The notes beneath the pieces are model-generated. The model saw only the letters and a list, made by a program, of their open reading frames with translations, was not told where the DNA came from and ran no database searches. The position numbers and the translations under genes were made by a program. Positions 7,223 to 15,992 of a stretch of DNA of 64,000 nt are shown one piece after another. The DNA is from RYN-133 sp963754285 (GTDB taxonomy: Bacteria; Actinomycetota; Actinomycetes; Mycobacteriales; Jatrophihabitantaceae), in contig CAVWFN010000020.1 in the NCBI GenBank assembly GCA_963754285.1, positions 186,001 through 250,000 of the forward strand, in the 5' to 3' direction. The stretch's first letter is position 1. Each line of letters begins with the position of its first letter.

Positions 7223-8090
7223 TTCGCAGCGTGCGCGGCTCGTCGCGTCGCACCTCGACGCGGCCCGCGACGGTGCGCGCCTGCAGCTCCGGTTGCGGCC
7301 GCGTCGCCGGTCCCGTCCGCACAGAGCCGTCCGGGGCGAAGGTGCTGCCGTGCCACGGGCAGGTGATGCAACCCTGGGCATCGACCGTCCCGTCCTGGAG
7401 TGGGGCGCCTCGATGGGTGCACCGAGCGGCGAGGGCGACGACCGAGCCCTCCGTCCGATAGAGCACGATCGGGACACCGTCGACCTCGACACCGATCGGA
7501 CGAGCGCCGAGATCGTCGAGCGCGGCGACGTCGGTCCAATCGGTGGGCAAGTGCTGGAACGCCGTCGTGTCCACACCGACGCCCATCGCGTACGCGAGGT
7601 GCCCGCCCAACCAGCCGCCGACACCCAGCACCGCGACCGCAGCGGCCGAGACCCAGGTTGCGCCGCGGCGGTGACCGCGCCGCCGCATGACCCAACTCGC
7701 CGCTTGGAGCCCGAGGGATACGTCGTTGGCAGCGGCATGAACCAGCCCGATCCGACGCTCGGCTCCCGCCGTGCTCAACCAGTCCGATGCTCCGGTGAGC
7801 GCCGACGGCACGGCACCCGCGACGCCGATCCCGATCAATCTGCGCGTTGTCTGTTCGTCGGCGCCGACGGCATCGAGAAACGCGGCCGACGTCCAGGCGC
7901 CGATCGGGACCGCGACCAGCAGCGGATGAGCCGGGTGACCGAGTTGCGTCCCGCTCAGCGTGTCTTCGATCGGCCCGGGACGAATGAGTTTGCGCGCCGC
8001 CGCGCTCACGGTTTCGGCCACCTTGTCGAGGACGGCCGCACGCTCGATGCGATCGACGCACCTGTCCAGGTACCTCGCGACTGTGGACAT
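7203..8090 (-). CDS. DUF2231 membrane domain-Rieske [2Fe-2S] fusion protein
   Basis: The 295-residue protein has two parts. Residues about 45-170 are a DUF2231-like membrane domain: GTQLGHPAHPLLVAVPIGAW, SALTGASDWL and GGHLAYAMGVGV, with about four helices and conserved His residues. Residues about 180-285 are a classic Rieske domain with C224-T-H226 and C244-PW-H247, the 2Cys/2His ligands of a [2Fe-2S] cluster. It is probably a membrane-tethered electron carrier. Its redox partner is unknown, as no oxygenase or dehydrogenase gene is adjacent. Confidence 0.88.
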   Translation of the reverse strand: MSTVARYLDRCVDRIERAAVLDKVAETVSAAARKLIRPGPIEDTLSGTQLGHPAHPLLVAVPIGAWTSAAFLDAVGADEQTTRRLIGIGVAGAVPSALTGASDWLSTAGAERRIGLVHAAANDVSLGLQAASWVMRRRGHRRGATWVSAAAVAVLGVGGWLGGHLAYAMGVGVDTTAFQHLPTDWTDVAALDDLGARPIGVEVDGVPIVLYRTEGSVVALAARCTHRGAPLQDGTVDAQGCITCPWHGSTFAPDGSVRTGPATRPQPELQARTVAGRVEVRRDEPRTLRTNPVGR

Positions 8091-8351
8091 TGGGCGCTCC
8101 CCCGGACAGGTGGTCGGTGCCGTAATGGCCTGCCCAGATCGTCGTCGGCCTACACAACCCGCCCGACGACCTCGACTCGGCGTGGCCGACCTCGCACTCA
8201 GATAGGCACATCGGCCTCGTGGGTACCTCAGGCACGACGGTTAAGACGTAGCCGTGTCATGTCCGGCGTTACCCGTCCTCGATGATCGCGGTGCTGCTGT
8301 TCGCAGCCACGCTCGCTCGGCGGCAGCCCGGCAATCCGAGAATGGAACTCT
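8091..8351. other. intergenic region, divergent promoters expected
   Basis: This 261-base gap separates the divergently transcribed Rieske and hemerythrin genes. It must hold promoters for both, but I see no confident -35/-10 pair, operator or small gene. Confidence 0.5.
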
Positions 8352-8852
8352 GTGTCCACTGACGCGATCGTCCTGCTCAAGCAGGACCACAAGGAACTCC
8401 GCAAGCTGTTCCGCGACTTCGAATCCGCCGGCGAGAACGCGGTCACCCGCAAGGGCGAACTCGTCTCTCGCATGATCGAGCTGTTGACCGTGCACACCTA
8501 CCTCGAGAACGAGGTGATGTACCCGGAGGTCAGAAAGCTGCTCCCCGATCTGGAGGACGACATCCTCGAGTCCTACGAGGAGCACCACGTCGCCGATGTG
8601 CTGTGCTCGGAGCTCTACGCGATGTCCTCCGACGCCGAACGGTTCGACGCCAAGACGACCGTGCTCATCGAGAACGTGAGGCATCACATCGAGGAGGAGG
8701 AGCAAGACTGGTTTCCCAAGGTGCGGGACGGGCTCGGCCGAAAGCAGCTTTCCGAGCTCGGCGAGCGACTGATCGAAGTCAGGGCCAAGGCGCCGACCTC
8801 ACCTGCGCAACCCTCGGCGCTGAAGAAGACCATCGACGCGGTCATCAAGTAG
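8352..8852 (+). CDS. hemerythrin HHE domain protein
   Basis: The 166-residue protein starts at GTG and has the HHE four-helix pattern. The motifs are LLKQDHKELRKLF, HTYLENEVMYPEV, EEHHVADVL and RHHIEEEEQDWFPKV, which supply the His/Glu ligands for a non-haem di-iron site. The C-terminal 35 residues are a Pro/Lys-rich tail. Hemerythrin-like proteins bind O2, NO or peroxide and are often stress-induced in actinobacteria. The exact ligand is unknown. A second HHE protein is encoded at 12338. Confidence 0.88.
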   Translation: MSTDAIVLLKQDHKELRKLFRDFESAGENAVTRKGELVSRMIELLTVHTYLENEVMYPEVRKLLPDLEDDILESYEEHHVADVLCSELYAMSSDAERFDAKTTVLIENVRHHIEEEEQDWFPKVRDGLGRKQLSELGERLIEVRAKAPTSPAQPSALKKTIDAVIK

Positions 8853-8884
8853 CGACAGGACCAAACAGCGAGACCGCTCGCTCA

Positions 8885-9945
8885 TCATTCGTCTGTCATC
8901 GTGCGGTCGCGGACGGCGCGAGCCCGTTCCACACGCCGCTTCTCCGGGTCGTCGAGCTTGCGCGTGTCGCGCAGCTCGGCGAACGGCTCAAGGTCCTCCG
9001 GCATCCCGGCGCGGATGGCTCGCTCACGCTGTGTCTCGGCGTTGAACTCCGCACCGAGCAGGATCGCGATGTTCGTGATCCAGAGCCAGACGAGGAACAC
9101 GATAACTGTGGCGACCGATCCGTATGTCTTGTTGTAGGAGCCTGAGAGGCTGACGTACAGGGCGAACATTCCGGAGGCGATCAGCCACACGACGACGGCA
9201 ACGACCCCTCCGGGCGAGATCCATCGCCAGCTCGGCTGCTTCACGTTGGGGCTCGCCTTGTAGAGCAGCGAGAACATCGCGCTGACGATCACGAGCAGCA
9301 CCGGCCATTTCACGATGTCCCACACCAGGACCGCGGTGTCGCCGATGCCAAGCACCTTGCCGAGCTGACTCGCGACCGGGCCGGACACGATGACCATGAT
9401 CGCGCTGACCACGAGCATGATCACCAGCGCGAGCGTGGTCGCGAGCCGCACGGGCGCCGTCTTCCAGATCGGGCGCCCCTCGTCGACGTCGTAGATCGCA
9501 TTCGAAGCGCGCATGAAGGCTGCTACATAGCCCGATGCCGACCACAGGGCGACAGCGAGCCCGATGATCGCGGCGAGCCCCGCCGTCCGGCGCCACCCTG
9601 CACCTGCTTGATCACGGTCGTCAGGAATGTCTTTACGCCACCAGGCGCGATTGCGCCGAGATTGTCCAACAGCTTCTGCGTTGTCGACCTGCCGAGCAGC
9701 CCGAGGATCGCGATCAACACCAGCATCGCCGGGAAGATGGCCAGCACGCCGAAGTAGGTCAGCGCGGCCGCACGGTCGGTCACATCGTCGTGTTTGAACT
9801 CGCGTAGCGACCTTCTCAGGACCGCGATCCACCCCGACTTCGGGACGTCGCTCGGCTTGTCCGGGACGCTCTCCGAGGACGTGGCACCGGTGTGGGCGCC
9901 GGGGTCGGACACATGCTTTCCTCGCGCAGTCTTGATTTCGGCCAT
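8885..9945 (-). pseudogene. YihY/BrkB-family membrane protein, frame broken
   Basis: The N-terminal part (MAEIKTARGKHV to TTVIKQVQGG) is read in one frame from ATG 9945. The remainder (TAGLAAIIGLAVALWSASGY to the stop at 8885) is read in another. Joined, they give a normal BrkB/YihY protein of about 353 residues with six membrane helices and the typical WSASGYVAAFMRASNAIYDV motif. The break lies near 9580-9600 and corresponds to one missing base. It is either a sequencing error or a real mutation. A second, intact member of the family is at 35616. Confidence 0.8.
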
Positions 9946-10022
9946 GGCAATCACACCCTTCGCTGTACTTGGCTTCGCACGGGCTCCCGGATCGGCCGCG
10001 AAACCCGAGGGGGCTGGCTGTG

Positions 10023-10448
10023 TCAGTTCGGCACGTTCAGACGCGCCCACACGGTCTTGCCGGGGCCACCCTCGAACGGGACCACGCCCCAGTCGCTCGC
10101 CAGGTGATCGACGATGGTCAGCCCTCGTCCGGAGGTCGCCGACCTGTCCGGAGCCATGATCGTCCCGGACGGCACCGTTCGTCCGTGGTCGAGCACCGAG
10201 ATGTCGACCGACAGCGGATCGACCCGCATCCGTAGCAAGATCTCGGGCTCGCCGTGCTGGACGGCATTGGACACCAGTTCGGAAACGATGAGCGTCAGAT
10301 CGTCGAGCACCTCGTCGTCGGTGTCGGGCCACCGGTCGCGCACCACGGCGCGCGCCCTGCCCGGCGACTGCACGTCAGCCGGTAGGGGGAACTCGAGCTC
10401 GTTCGAGGCGGAGTCTGCTGATTCGGAGCGCGCCGCCTTGGTGTCCAT
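10023..10448 (-). CDS. RsbW-like anti-sigma factor / serine kinase ATPase
   Basis: The 141-residue protein is a stand-alone HATPase_c domain. The N-box is LIVSELVSNAVQHGEPE, the G1 box DISVLDHG and the G2 box SGRGLTIVDHLA. Short kinases of this kind phosphorylate STAS antagonists or bind sigma factors in partner-switching modules. Candidate partners here are the divergent PP2C phosphatase at 10570 and the STAS proteins at 2919 and 55573. The first 25 residues are a polar tail. It and the phosphatase gene share a 121-base divergent promoter region. Confidence 0.85.
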   Translation of the reverse strand: MDTKAARSESADSASNELEFPLPADVQSPGRARAVVRDRWPDTDDEVLDDLTLIVSELVSNAVQHGEPEILLRMRVDPLSVDISVLDHGRTVPSGTIMAPDRSATSGRGLTIVDHLASDWGVVPFEGGPGKTVWARLNVPN

Positions 10449-10495
10449 TGTGATGGTATGCCCGAGTTATCCCTATCGATCACTTCCGGGCCGCG

Positions 10496-10525
10496 TTGAA
10501 AGTTGATGCCCCTGGTTCCTACAGT
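10496..10525 (+). promoter_or_regulatory. possible housekeeping-type promoter of the PP2C gene
   Basis: TTGAAA (10496-10501) and TACAGT (10520-10525) are spaced by 18 bases, 45 bases before the GTG start. The -10 matches 4 of 6 consensus positions. This is a weak prediction. Confidence 0.25.
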
Positions 10526-10569
10526 GTGCGCAAGCCGAAGATCGCGGCCGGGAACGGGAGTCCCTGACG

Positions 10570-12288
10570 GTGGTACAGCAGGAAATGCCGGTCACGGCGT
10601 CTGACACCTCGTCGCGCGACATCGTCGCCGCGGCCGCGGTCGGCATCGTCGCCGTCGATGCCGATGCGCGCATCGTCAGTGCGAACACGGCAGCGCTGGC
10701 GATGTTGCAGTGCGAGGGGTCCGACCTGCTCGGTCGAGGTGCGCACGAGGCGCTCAATGAAGGTCTACCCGCCGAAGAATGCGAGCTCGAGGACGCTGTG
10801 CGTGCCGGGCGCGCGATCCACTACCAGGAAGACACCTTCCATACCGCTCAAGGTGATGTGCTGCCCGTGTGGTGGGCCGTCAACCCGCTGCACAACAGTG
10901 ACGACGGCAGCATCGCCGGCGCCGTCCTCGTATTCAGTGACACGACCTCGCAGCGCGCCCGGGCCGTCGCCGATGCCGAGGAACGCGCAGCGGGACGTGC
11001 CGAACTCGCCGTCGCGCAACAGAGCATCGCCGTCCTCGAGTGGACCGAGTCGGTGTCGCAGGCGTTGGCCTCGACCCTCGACGAACACGAGGCGATGCAG
11101 CGTCTCGCGAGACTGGCCGTGAGCCGCCTCGCCGACATCGCACTGGGCGATCTCGTCGTCGACGACACCGTGCTGCGACGCAGCGGCCACGCCGTCGCCG
11201 AGGGTGTCGACGTCGATCTTGCCGCCATCCTCTCGCGCGAGGATGTGTCCGCTCCGTTCGAACCGAGATCGGCGTCGTACCGCGTCGTCACGTCATCCGA
11301 CATCGTCGAGGTCACCGGCGATCGCCTCGACGACGCGACCCTGCTGAGCCCGCAGACCCGAACGATGCTCAAAGCGGTCGGAGCCGCTGCACTGCTTGCG
11401 GTGCCGCTCATCGCGCGAGGTCGCGTCGTGGGCGCGCTCGGCCTGATCCGTGTCGCCGGCAGTGCTCCGTTCACCGAGGTCGACAAGTTCGCGGCATCCG
11501 ACGTGTGCCTGCGCGCCGCCCTGGCTGTCGACAACGCGCGCCTGTATCGGGCGCAGGCCGACATCTCGACACGACTACAGCGCGCCCTGCTTCCGGAGGT
11601 TCCGAAGAACACCAACGTGCGCGTCGCGGTGCGATATCTGCCCGCGCGCGACCGATTCGACGTCGGCGGCGATTGGTACGACATCTTCCGACTTCCTGCC
11701 GACGCGACCGCGCTCGTTGTCGGCGACGTCGCCGGACACGACCTCGCCGCCGGGACAGCGATGTCGGCACTGCGCAACCTGCTTCGCGGCGTCAGCGTCG
11801 TCACGAGTGCGCCACCCTCAGGCGTGCTGCAGGCGGTCGACGAGAGTCTCGAACCGCTCGCCATCGACGGCACCGCAACGGCACTCATGGCAACCGTCCA
11901 GCCGCGCGCCGACGGGTCGTGGACGATGCGCTGGAGCAACGCCGGGCACATGCCGATGTTGCTGCTGACGCCGAACGGCGAAGCGGAGATGCTCAGCGAC
12001 ATCCACGGCCCGCTGTTGGGGACGGGGTACCACCTGGCCCGAACCGAGTCCGAACGCGTTGTGCCGGCCGGCTCGACCCTCGTGCTGTACACCGACGGCC
12101 TCGTCGAGAACCGCGAGGAGACCATCGACACCGGCCTGACCCGTCTGCGCCGCAGCGCAATCGCGCTGACCGCGCGACTCGACGATCCCGAGGCCATCGC
12201 CGACGAGTTGCTCGCGCGCAACCACGCCAGCGTCGAGGACGACACCGCGATGCTCGTGTGCCACCTCCCGTCGCTCGTGCGCAGGTGA
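10570..12288 (+). CDS. PAS-GAF-PP2C (SpoIIE/RsbU-type) serine phosphatase
   Basis: The 572-residue protein has a PAS domain (about 15-130; IVAVDADARIVSANTAALAM) and a GAF domain (about 150-330). The C-terminal PP2C phosphatase domain (about 350-570) has the metal-site motifs DVGGDWYDIF and VVGDVAGHDLAAG, then VLYTDGLVENREE. Enzymes of this layout dephosphorylate STAS anti-anti-sigma factors and so switch sigma factors on in response to small signals. The divergent RsbW-like kinase is the natural opposing activity. The start GTG 10570 has GGGAG 9 bases upstream, which is better placed than the ATG 15 bases downstream. Confidence 0.9.
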   Translation: MVQQEMPVTASDTSSRDIVAAAAVGIVAVDADARIVSANTAALAMLQCEGSDLLGRGAHEALNEGLPAEECELEDAVRAGRAIHYQEDTFHTAQGDVLPVWWAVNPLHNSDDGSIAGAVLVFSDTTSQRARAVADAEERAAGRAELAVAQQSIAVLEWTESVSQALASTLDEHEAMQRLARLAVSRLADIALGDLVVDDTVLRRSGHAVAEGVDVDLAAILSREDVSAPFEPRSASYRVVTSSDIVEVTGDRLDDATLLSPQTRTMLKAVGAAALLAVPLIARGRVVGALGLIRVAGSAPFTEVDKFAASDVCLRAALAVDNARLYRAQADISTRLQRALLPEVPKNTNVRVAVRYLPARDRFDVGGDWYDIFRLPADATALVVGDVAGHDLAAGTAMSALRNLLRGVSVVTSAPPSGVLQAVDESLEPLAIDGTATALMATVQPRADGSWTMRWSNAGHMPMLLLTPNGEAEMLSDIHGPLLGTGYHLARTESERVVPAGSTLVLYTDGLVENREETIDTGLTRLRRSAIALTARLDDPEAIADELLARNHASVEDDTAMLVCHLPSLVRR

Positions 12289-12337
12289 GTTCGGGCCGAG
12301 GCTTCGACGGAAGCTGAGAAGTCTCTAGGCTGAGCAC

Positions 12338-12847
12338 ATGAGCGATGGCCGCCCCGACATCACCGCGCTGATCATGGACGACCACGAGTGGTTCCGGCGC
12401 CAGTTCGCCGAACTCGATGACGCGTCGGGCAACGACGAACTCGCCGAGATCTGGAACCGCATCGCGACCCGGCTCGAGACCCACGCCCAGGCGGAGGAGA
12501 CCATCTTCTACCCCGCCCTGCTGCGACGTGGCGACGACGCCGAGGACGAGACCGATGATGCCATCCGCGATCACAACAAGATCCGCGATGCGATCGCCGA
12601 GACCGGACAGCACGAGGTCGGGACGGACGAGTGGTTCGCCGCCGTCGGACGTGCGCGCACCGAGAACACCGAGCATCTCGGCGAGGAAGAGGACGAGGGC
12701 CTGCCCGACTTCCGCAAGAACGCAAGCCGCGAGCTCCGGACGAGGCTCGGCGAGCTCTGGCTCGACTTCTACGCGCAGCATCCGCACGGTCGCGGCATCG
12801 ACACCGCCGACGTCGACCCCGACGAGTACGTCGAGGAGCACTCGTAA
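12338..12847 (+). CDS. hemerythrin HHE domain protein
   Basis: This 169-residue, very acidic protein has MDDHEWFRRQFAEL, THAQAEETIFYPALL, RDHNKIRDAIAET and RTENTEHLGEEEDEGLPDF. These are the spaced His and Glu ligands of an HHE di-iron four-helix bundle. It is a different subtype from the protein at 8352. It is followed after one base by the PAP2-kinase fusion, so the two are probably cotranscribed, linking an O2/NO/peroxide-type sensor or scavenger with lipid metabolism. Confidence 0.87.
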   Translation: MSDGRPDITALIMDDHEWFRRQFAELDDASGNDELAEIWNRIATRLETHAQAEETIFYPALLRRGDDAEDETDDAIRDHNKIRDAIAETGQHEVGTDEWFAAVGRARTENTEHLGEEEDEGLPDFRKNASRELRTRLGELWLDFYAQHPHGRGIDTADVDPDEYVEEHS

Positions 12848-12848
12848 C

Positions 12849-14339
12849 GTGGGTCGACTCGCACACGTGCGCCGACGTGCCGGCGCCGTGGATCGCCGAC
12901 TGTTGCACCGCGCCACCTCGAACGACAGCCCGACCGCGGATGCGGCGTTGCGCACCATCTCGCTCGCTGCAAATCACTCGAAGCTGTGGATCGCATCGGC
13001 CGCGATCCTCGGAGTCGGCGGCGGTAGCCGAGGGCGGCGCGCGGCACTGCGCGGCCTGCTCGGGATCGCCATCACGTCGTCGATCGTGAACGGACCGGTG
13101 AAGCTGCTGCTGCGCCGCGAACGGCCGACGAGCCGGATGCTGGGACGCTCGAATCTCGTCGTGATGCCGTCGTCGTTCTCCTTTCCGTCCGGGCACGCTG
13201 CGTCAGCGTTTGCCTTCGCGACCGGCGTCGCGCGCGAGTGGCCGGCGGCCGGAATGCCGATGGCCGCCGCGGCAGGCGCGGTCGCGTACTCGCGCGTCCA
13301 CAACGGCGTGCACTACCCGAGCGATGTGATCGTCGGCGCAGGGCTCGGCGTGGGAGCAGCTGCGATCGCTGGGGCGTTGCTGCGCAACGATCCCGGCATC
13401 CAGCTGCCTGCTGCCGAGCAACGCACACCTCCGAAGCAGGCGTGGGTGCTCGGCAGTCCCAGCGCCGGCTCGGCGCGGCGCTACGAGGACGCCAAACGTG
13501 CCCTGGCCGAGGTCGGGATCGAAATCGTCCGCGAGCTCGACGTGGAGCGCAAGACCGAGCTAGCCGAACTCGTCGCGCTTCCCCGATCCGAGCGTCCCTT
13601 GGTCATCGCTGCGGGAGGCGACGGCACCGTCGGCGCCGCTGCGGACGAGCTGGCCGGCACCGATTCGATCCTCGCGATCCTGCCCCTCGGTACATCGAAC
13701 GATGTCGCGCGGTCGCTGGGGATCCCAGCCGACCCGGTCGCCGCCGCGCGGATGCTCGGCGACGGCGTCGTCCGCGCGATCGACGCGGGCCAGGTGATCG
13801 TCGACGGCGAGCGCCCGCACAACTTCGTTCACGCCGCGACCGTCGGGTTCAACGTCCACTTCGCCCAGCTCGCAACCCGGTCGTCGTTGCGCCGCCGGTT
13901 CGGTCGATTCACCTACGCGGTCGCCGGCGTGCGAGCGATGCGCCAGAACCGGCCGTTCGAGTGCGAACTGCATTACGACGGCAAGACCGAGAAGGTCGAA
14001 CTGGTGCAGCTGTCGATCGTCAACGCGCCGGTCTTCGGCGGGGCGTTGGACCTGCGTCTGCCGGGCGCTCGGCTCGACGATCGCAGCCTGGTGGTGATCG
14101 CGGTCGAGCAGGGCTCGCCCGTCCGGCTCGTGCTGGGCGCGCTGATCACGATCCTCGGCCGTCGCCGCGAGGGGTTCGGCGTGCGCGCCCTGCGCACCAA
14201 GGAGCTGCGAGTGCACGTCGACCGTCCACTCGACGTTGCACTCGACGGCGAGGTGGTCGCCACGCTGCCTGCCGACTTCGAGGTCGCCGCCGAAGCACTG
14301 CACGTCGTCACTCCGCGCCTGGACGGTAACCGGGCGTGA
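12849..14339 (+). CDS. bifunctional PAP2 phosphatase-diacylglycerol kinase family protein
   Basis: The 496-residue product fuses two lipid enzymes. Residues about 25-180 are a PAP2 phosphatase with KLLLRRERPTSR, SFPSGHAASAF and SRVHNGVHYPSDV, the three phosphatase motifs with catalytic His. Residues about 195-490 are a DAGK/sphingosine kinase-like catalytic domain with IAAGGDGTVGAAADEL and LPLGTSNDVARSLG. One half removes a lipid phosphate and the other adds one. Fusions of this type are known in actinobacteria, but their substrate is unclear. GTG 12849, one base after the hemerythrin stop, is the best start. The downstream gene overlaps by 4 bases. Confidence 0.9.
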   Translation: MGRLAHVRRRAGAVDRRLLHRATSNDSPTADAALRTISLAANHSKLWIASAAILGVGGGSRGRRAALRGLLGIAITSSIVNGPVKLLLRRERPTSRMLGRSNLVVMPSSFSFPSGHAASAFAFATGVAREWPAAGMPMAAAAGAVAYSRVHNGVHYPSDVIVGAGLGVGAAAIAGALLRNDPGIQLPAAEQRTPPKQAWVLGSPSAGSARRYEDAKRALAEVGIEIVRELDVERKTELAELVALPRSERPLVIAAGGDGTVGAAADELAGTDSILAILPLGTSNDVARSLGIPADPVAAARMLGDGVVRAIDAGQVIVDGERPHNFVHAATVGFNVHFAQLATRSSLRRRFGRFTYAVAGVRAMRQNRPFECELHYDGKTEKVELVQLSIVNAPVFGGALDLRLPGARLDDRSLVVIAVEQGSPVRLVLGALITILGRRREGFGVRALRTKELRVHVDRPLDVALDGEVVATLPADFEVAAEALHVVTPRLDGNRA

Positions 14340-14914
14340 CCGATGTGGCGGCCAAACGACGACGCCGAGTCCCGTGGTGGGTCTGGCTGATCAGCATCGT
14401 CGTCGTGGCCGCCGTTGTCGTCGGGGTCGTCGTGTGGGTGAACCTGAGCCACGACGACAAGAAGTACGGACCAATCGTCGCGGGGACCTTCGGCGGCGAG
14501 TACTCCCACACACACCTGGCCGACGGCCCACCAGGCACCACCTACATCGTGGGCCCGGCGGGCACCGAGATCACCCGGATGTACTCGCTGGCGAACAGCG
14601 GCTCGCACAGCGTCAAGATCTCGTCCATCTCGGCGGCCGCGCCGGTCGCCCAGATCCGCTGGTCACCGTGGCACCTGACGCCGGCCGGCTCGTCCTACGG
14701 CCGCGAAGTACCGGCGCGCCAGCTCCCGGCCACCGTGCCCGCGAACGACGAGATCCGGCTGCTCATCACCATTCGCAAGCCTGCGCAGTGCGACGGCGAC
14801 GAGAGCTTCGCGCCGGTCGTGACCGTGCACTGGGACTCGCCACTGCACAGTCACTCGACCGTTATCGACTTCGCCCAGACGGCCGAGGATGAGTTCTACC
14901 TATGCAAACCTTGA
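14336..14914 (+). CDS. membrane-anchored extracytoplasmic protein, unknown function
   Basis: This 192-residue protein has a basic N-terminus (AAKRRRRVPWW) and one membrane helix at about 13-36. The rest is an outside beta-rich domain with YIVGPAGTEITRMYSLANSG, and two cysteines (about 152 and 190) may pair. It looks like a small Ig-like or immunoglobulin-type beta domain, but I cannot name a family. GTG overlaps the stop of the lipid-enzyme gene (GTGA), so it ends that operon. Its role may be tied to the envelope. It converges on hypE. Confidence 0.7.
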   Translation: MTDVAAKRRRRVPWWVWLISIVVVAAVVVGVVVWVNLSHDDKKYGPIVAGTFGGEYSHTHLADGPPGTTYIVGPAGTEITRMYSLANSGSHSVKISSISAAAPVAQIRWSPWHLTPAGSSYGREVPARQLPATVPANDEIRLLITIRKPAQCDGDESFAPVVTVHWDSPLHSHSTVIDFAQTAEDEFYLCKP

Positions 14915-14918
14915 TCGG

Positions 14919-15992
14919 TCAGCAGATCCTCGGCAGTTGTTCTCCCAGCGGGGTGTCGACGACGCGCGTTGCGCCGAACGTCGTCGTGGCCACCACCATC
15001 CCTCGATGCTCGGCAACGCACTCGCCGATGATCGCCGCGTCGGCGCCGAGCGGGTGCGAGCGCATGGCTTCGAGCATGGCGTCCGCGGACTCGCGCGGCA
15101 CAAAGGCGACCAGCTTGCCCTCGTTGGCCACGTACATCGGGTCGAGCCCGAGCATTGCGCACGCATTGGCGACGTCCGGTGGCACGGGCAGAGAACCTTC
15201 GATGAGATGCACGCCGACCCCGGATGCGCTCGCGATCTCGTTCAGCGAGGTGGCCAGCCCACCGCGTGTCGGGTCACGCATCACGTGCACGTCCGGCGTC
15301 ACCGCGAGCATCGTCTGGACCAGCGGGGTCAATGCAGCCGAGTCGGTCACGAGGTTCGACCCGAACTCGATGCCTTCCCGAACGCTCATGATCGCGACAC
15401 CGTGGACGCCGATCGCGCCGCTGACGATGACCACGTCACCGGGCGCTGCGCGATCGGGACGGACGTCGATGCCGGCGGAGACGAGGCCGATGCCGGCGGT
15501 GTTCACGTAGACCTGGTCGCCGTGACCCGCGTCGACGACCTTGGTGTCACCGGTGACGACGCTGACGCCGGCGGTTCGCGCCGCGGCGCCGATGTCCGCA
15601 GCAACCCGGCCGACCACCGAGAGTTCCGTCCCCTCCTCGAGTACGAACCCGCAGGACAGATAGGCCGGCACGGCCCCGCTCATCGCCAGGTCATTCACCG
15701 TCCCGTTCACGGCGAGGTGCCCGATCGATCCGCCAGGGAAGAACAGCGGGCGAACGACGAACGTGTCTGTCGAGAACGCCACCCTCGCGCCGGCGAGCGA
15801 CACCACGGCCGAGTCGGCGAGCCCCGACGGCGACGCACCGAATGCAGGCACGAACAGATGCTCGATCAGCTCAGCAGACATCTGCCCGCCTCCGCCGTGG
15901 CCCATCACGATCGTCGGGCTGTCCCGCAGCGGGACTGGGCAGGTCCAACCTGCGAAGTCCAGGTCGCGAGAATCCAGTTCGGTGTCAGCCAA
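14919..15992 (-). CDS. hypE: hydrogenase maturation protein HypE (carbamoyl dehydratase)
   Basis: HypE takes the carbamoyl group delivered by HypF to its C-terminal Cys and dehydrates it with ATP to a thiocyanate, the source of the active-site CN ligands. The 357-residue protein has the PurM/AIRS ATP-binding fold: MGHGGGGQMSAELI, TDTFVVRPLFFPGGSIG, AVNGTVNDLAMSGAVP and MRDPTRGGLATSLNE. It ends LPRIC, the required C-terminal acceptor Cys. I chose TTG at 15992: it has GGAG six bases upstream and overlaps the hypD stop by 8 bases. The longer frame would run into hypD. It is the last gene of the operon. Confidence 0.95.
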   Translation of the reverse strand: MADTELDSRDLDFAGWTCPVPLRDSPTIVMGHGGGGQMSAELIEHLFVPAFGASPSGLADSAVVSLAGARVAFSTDTFVVRPLFFPGGSIGHLAVNGTVNDLAMSGAVPAYLSCGFVLEEGTELSVVGRVAADIGAAARTAGVSVVTGDTKVVDAGHGDQVYVNTAGIGLVSAGIDVRPDRAAPGDVVIVSGAIGVHGVAIMSVREGIEFGSNLVTDSAALTPLVQTMLAVTPDVHVMRDPTRGGLATSLNEIASASGVGVHLIEGSLPVPPDVANACAMLGLDPMYVANEGKLVAFVPRESADAMLEAMRSHPLGADAAIIGECVAEHRGMVVATTTFGATRVVDTPLGEQLPRIC

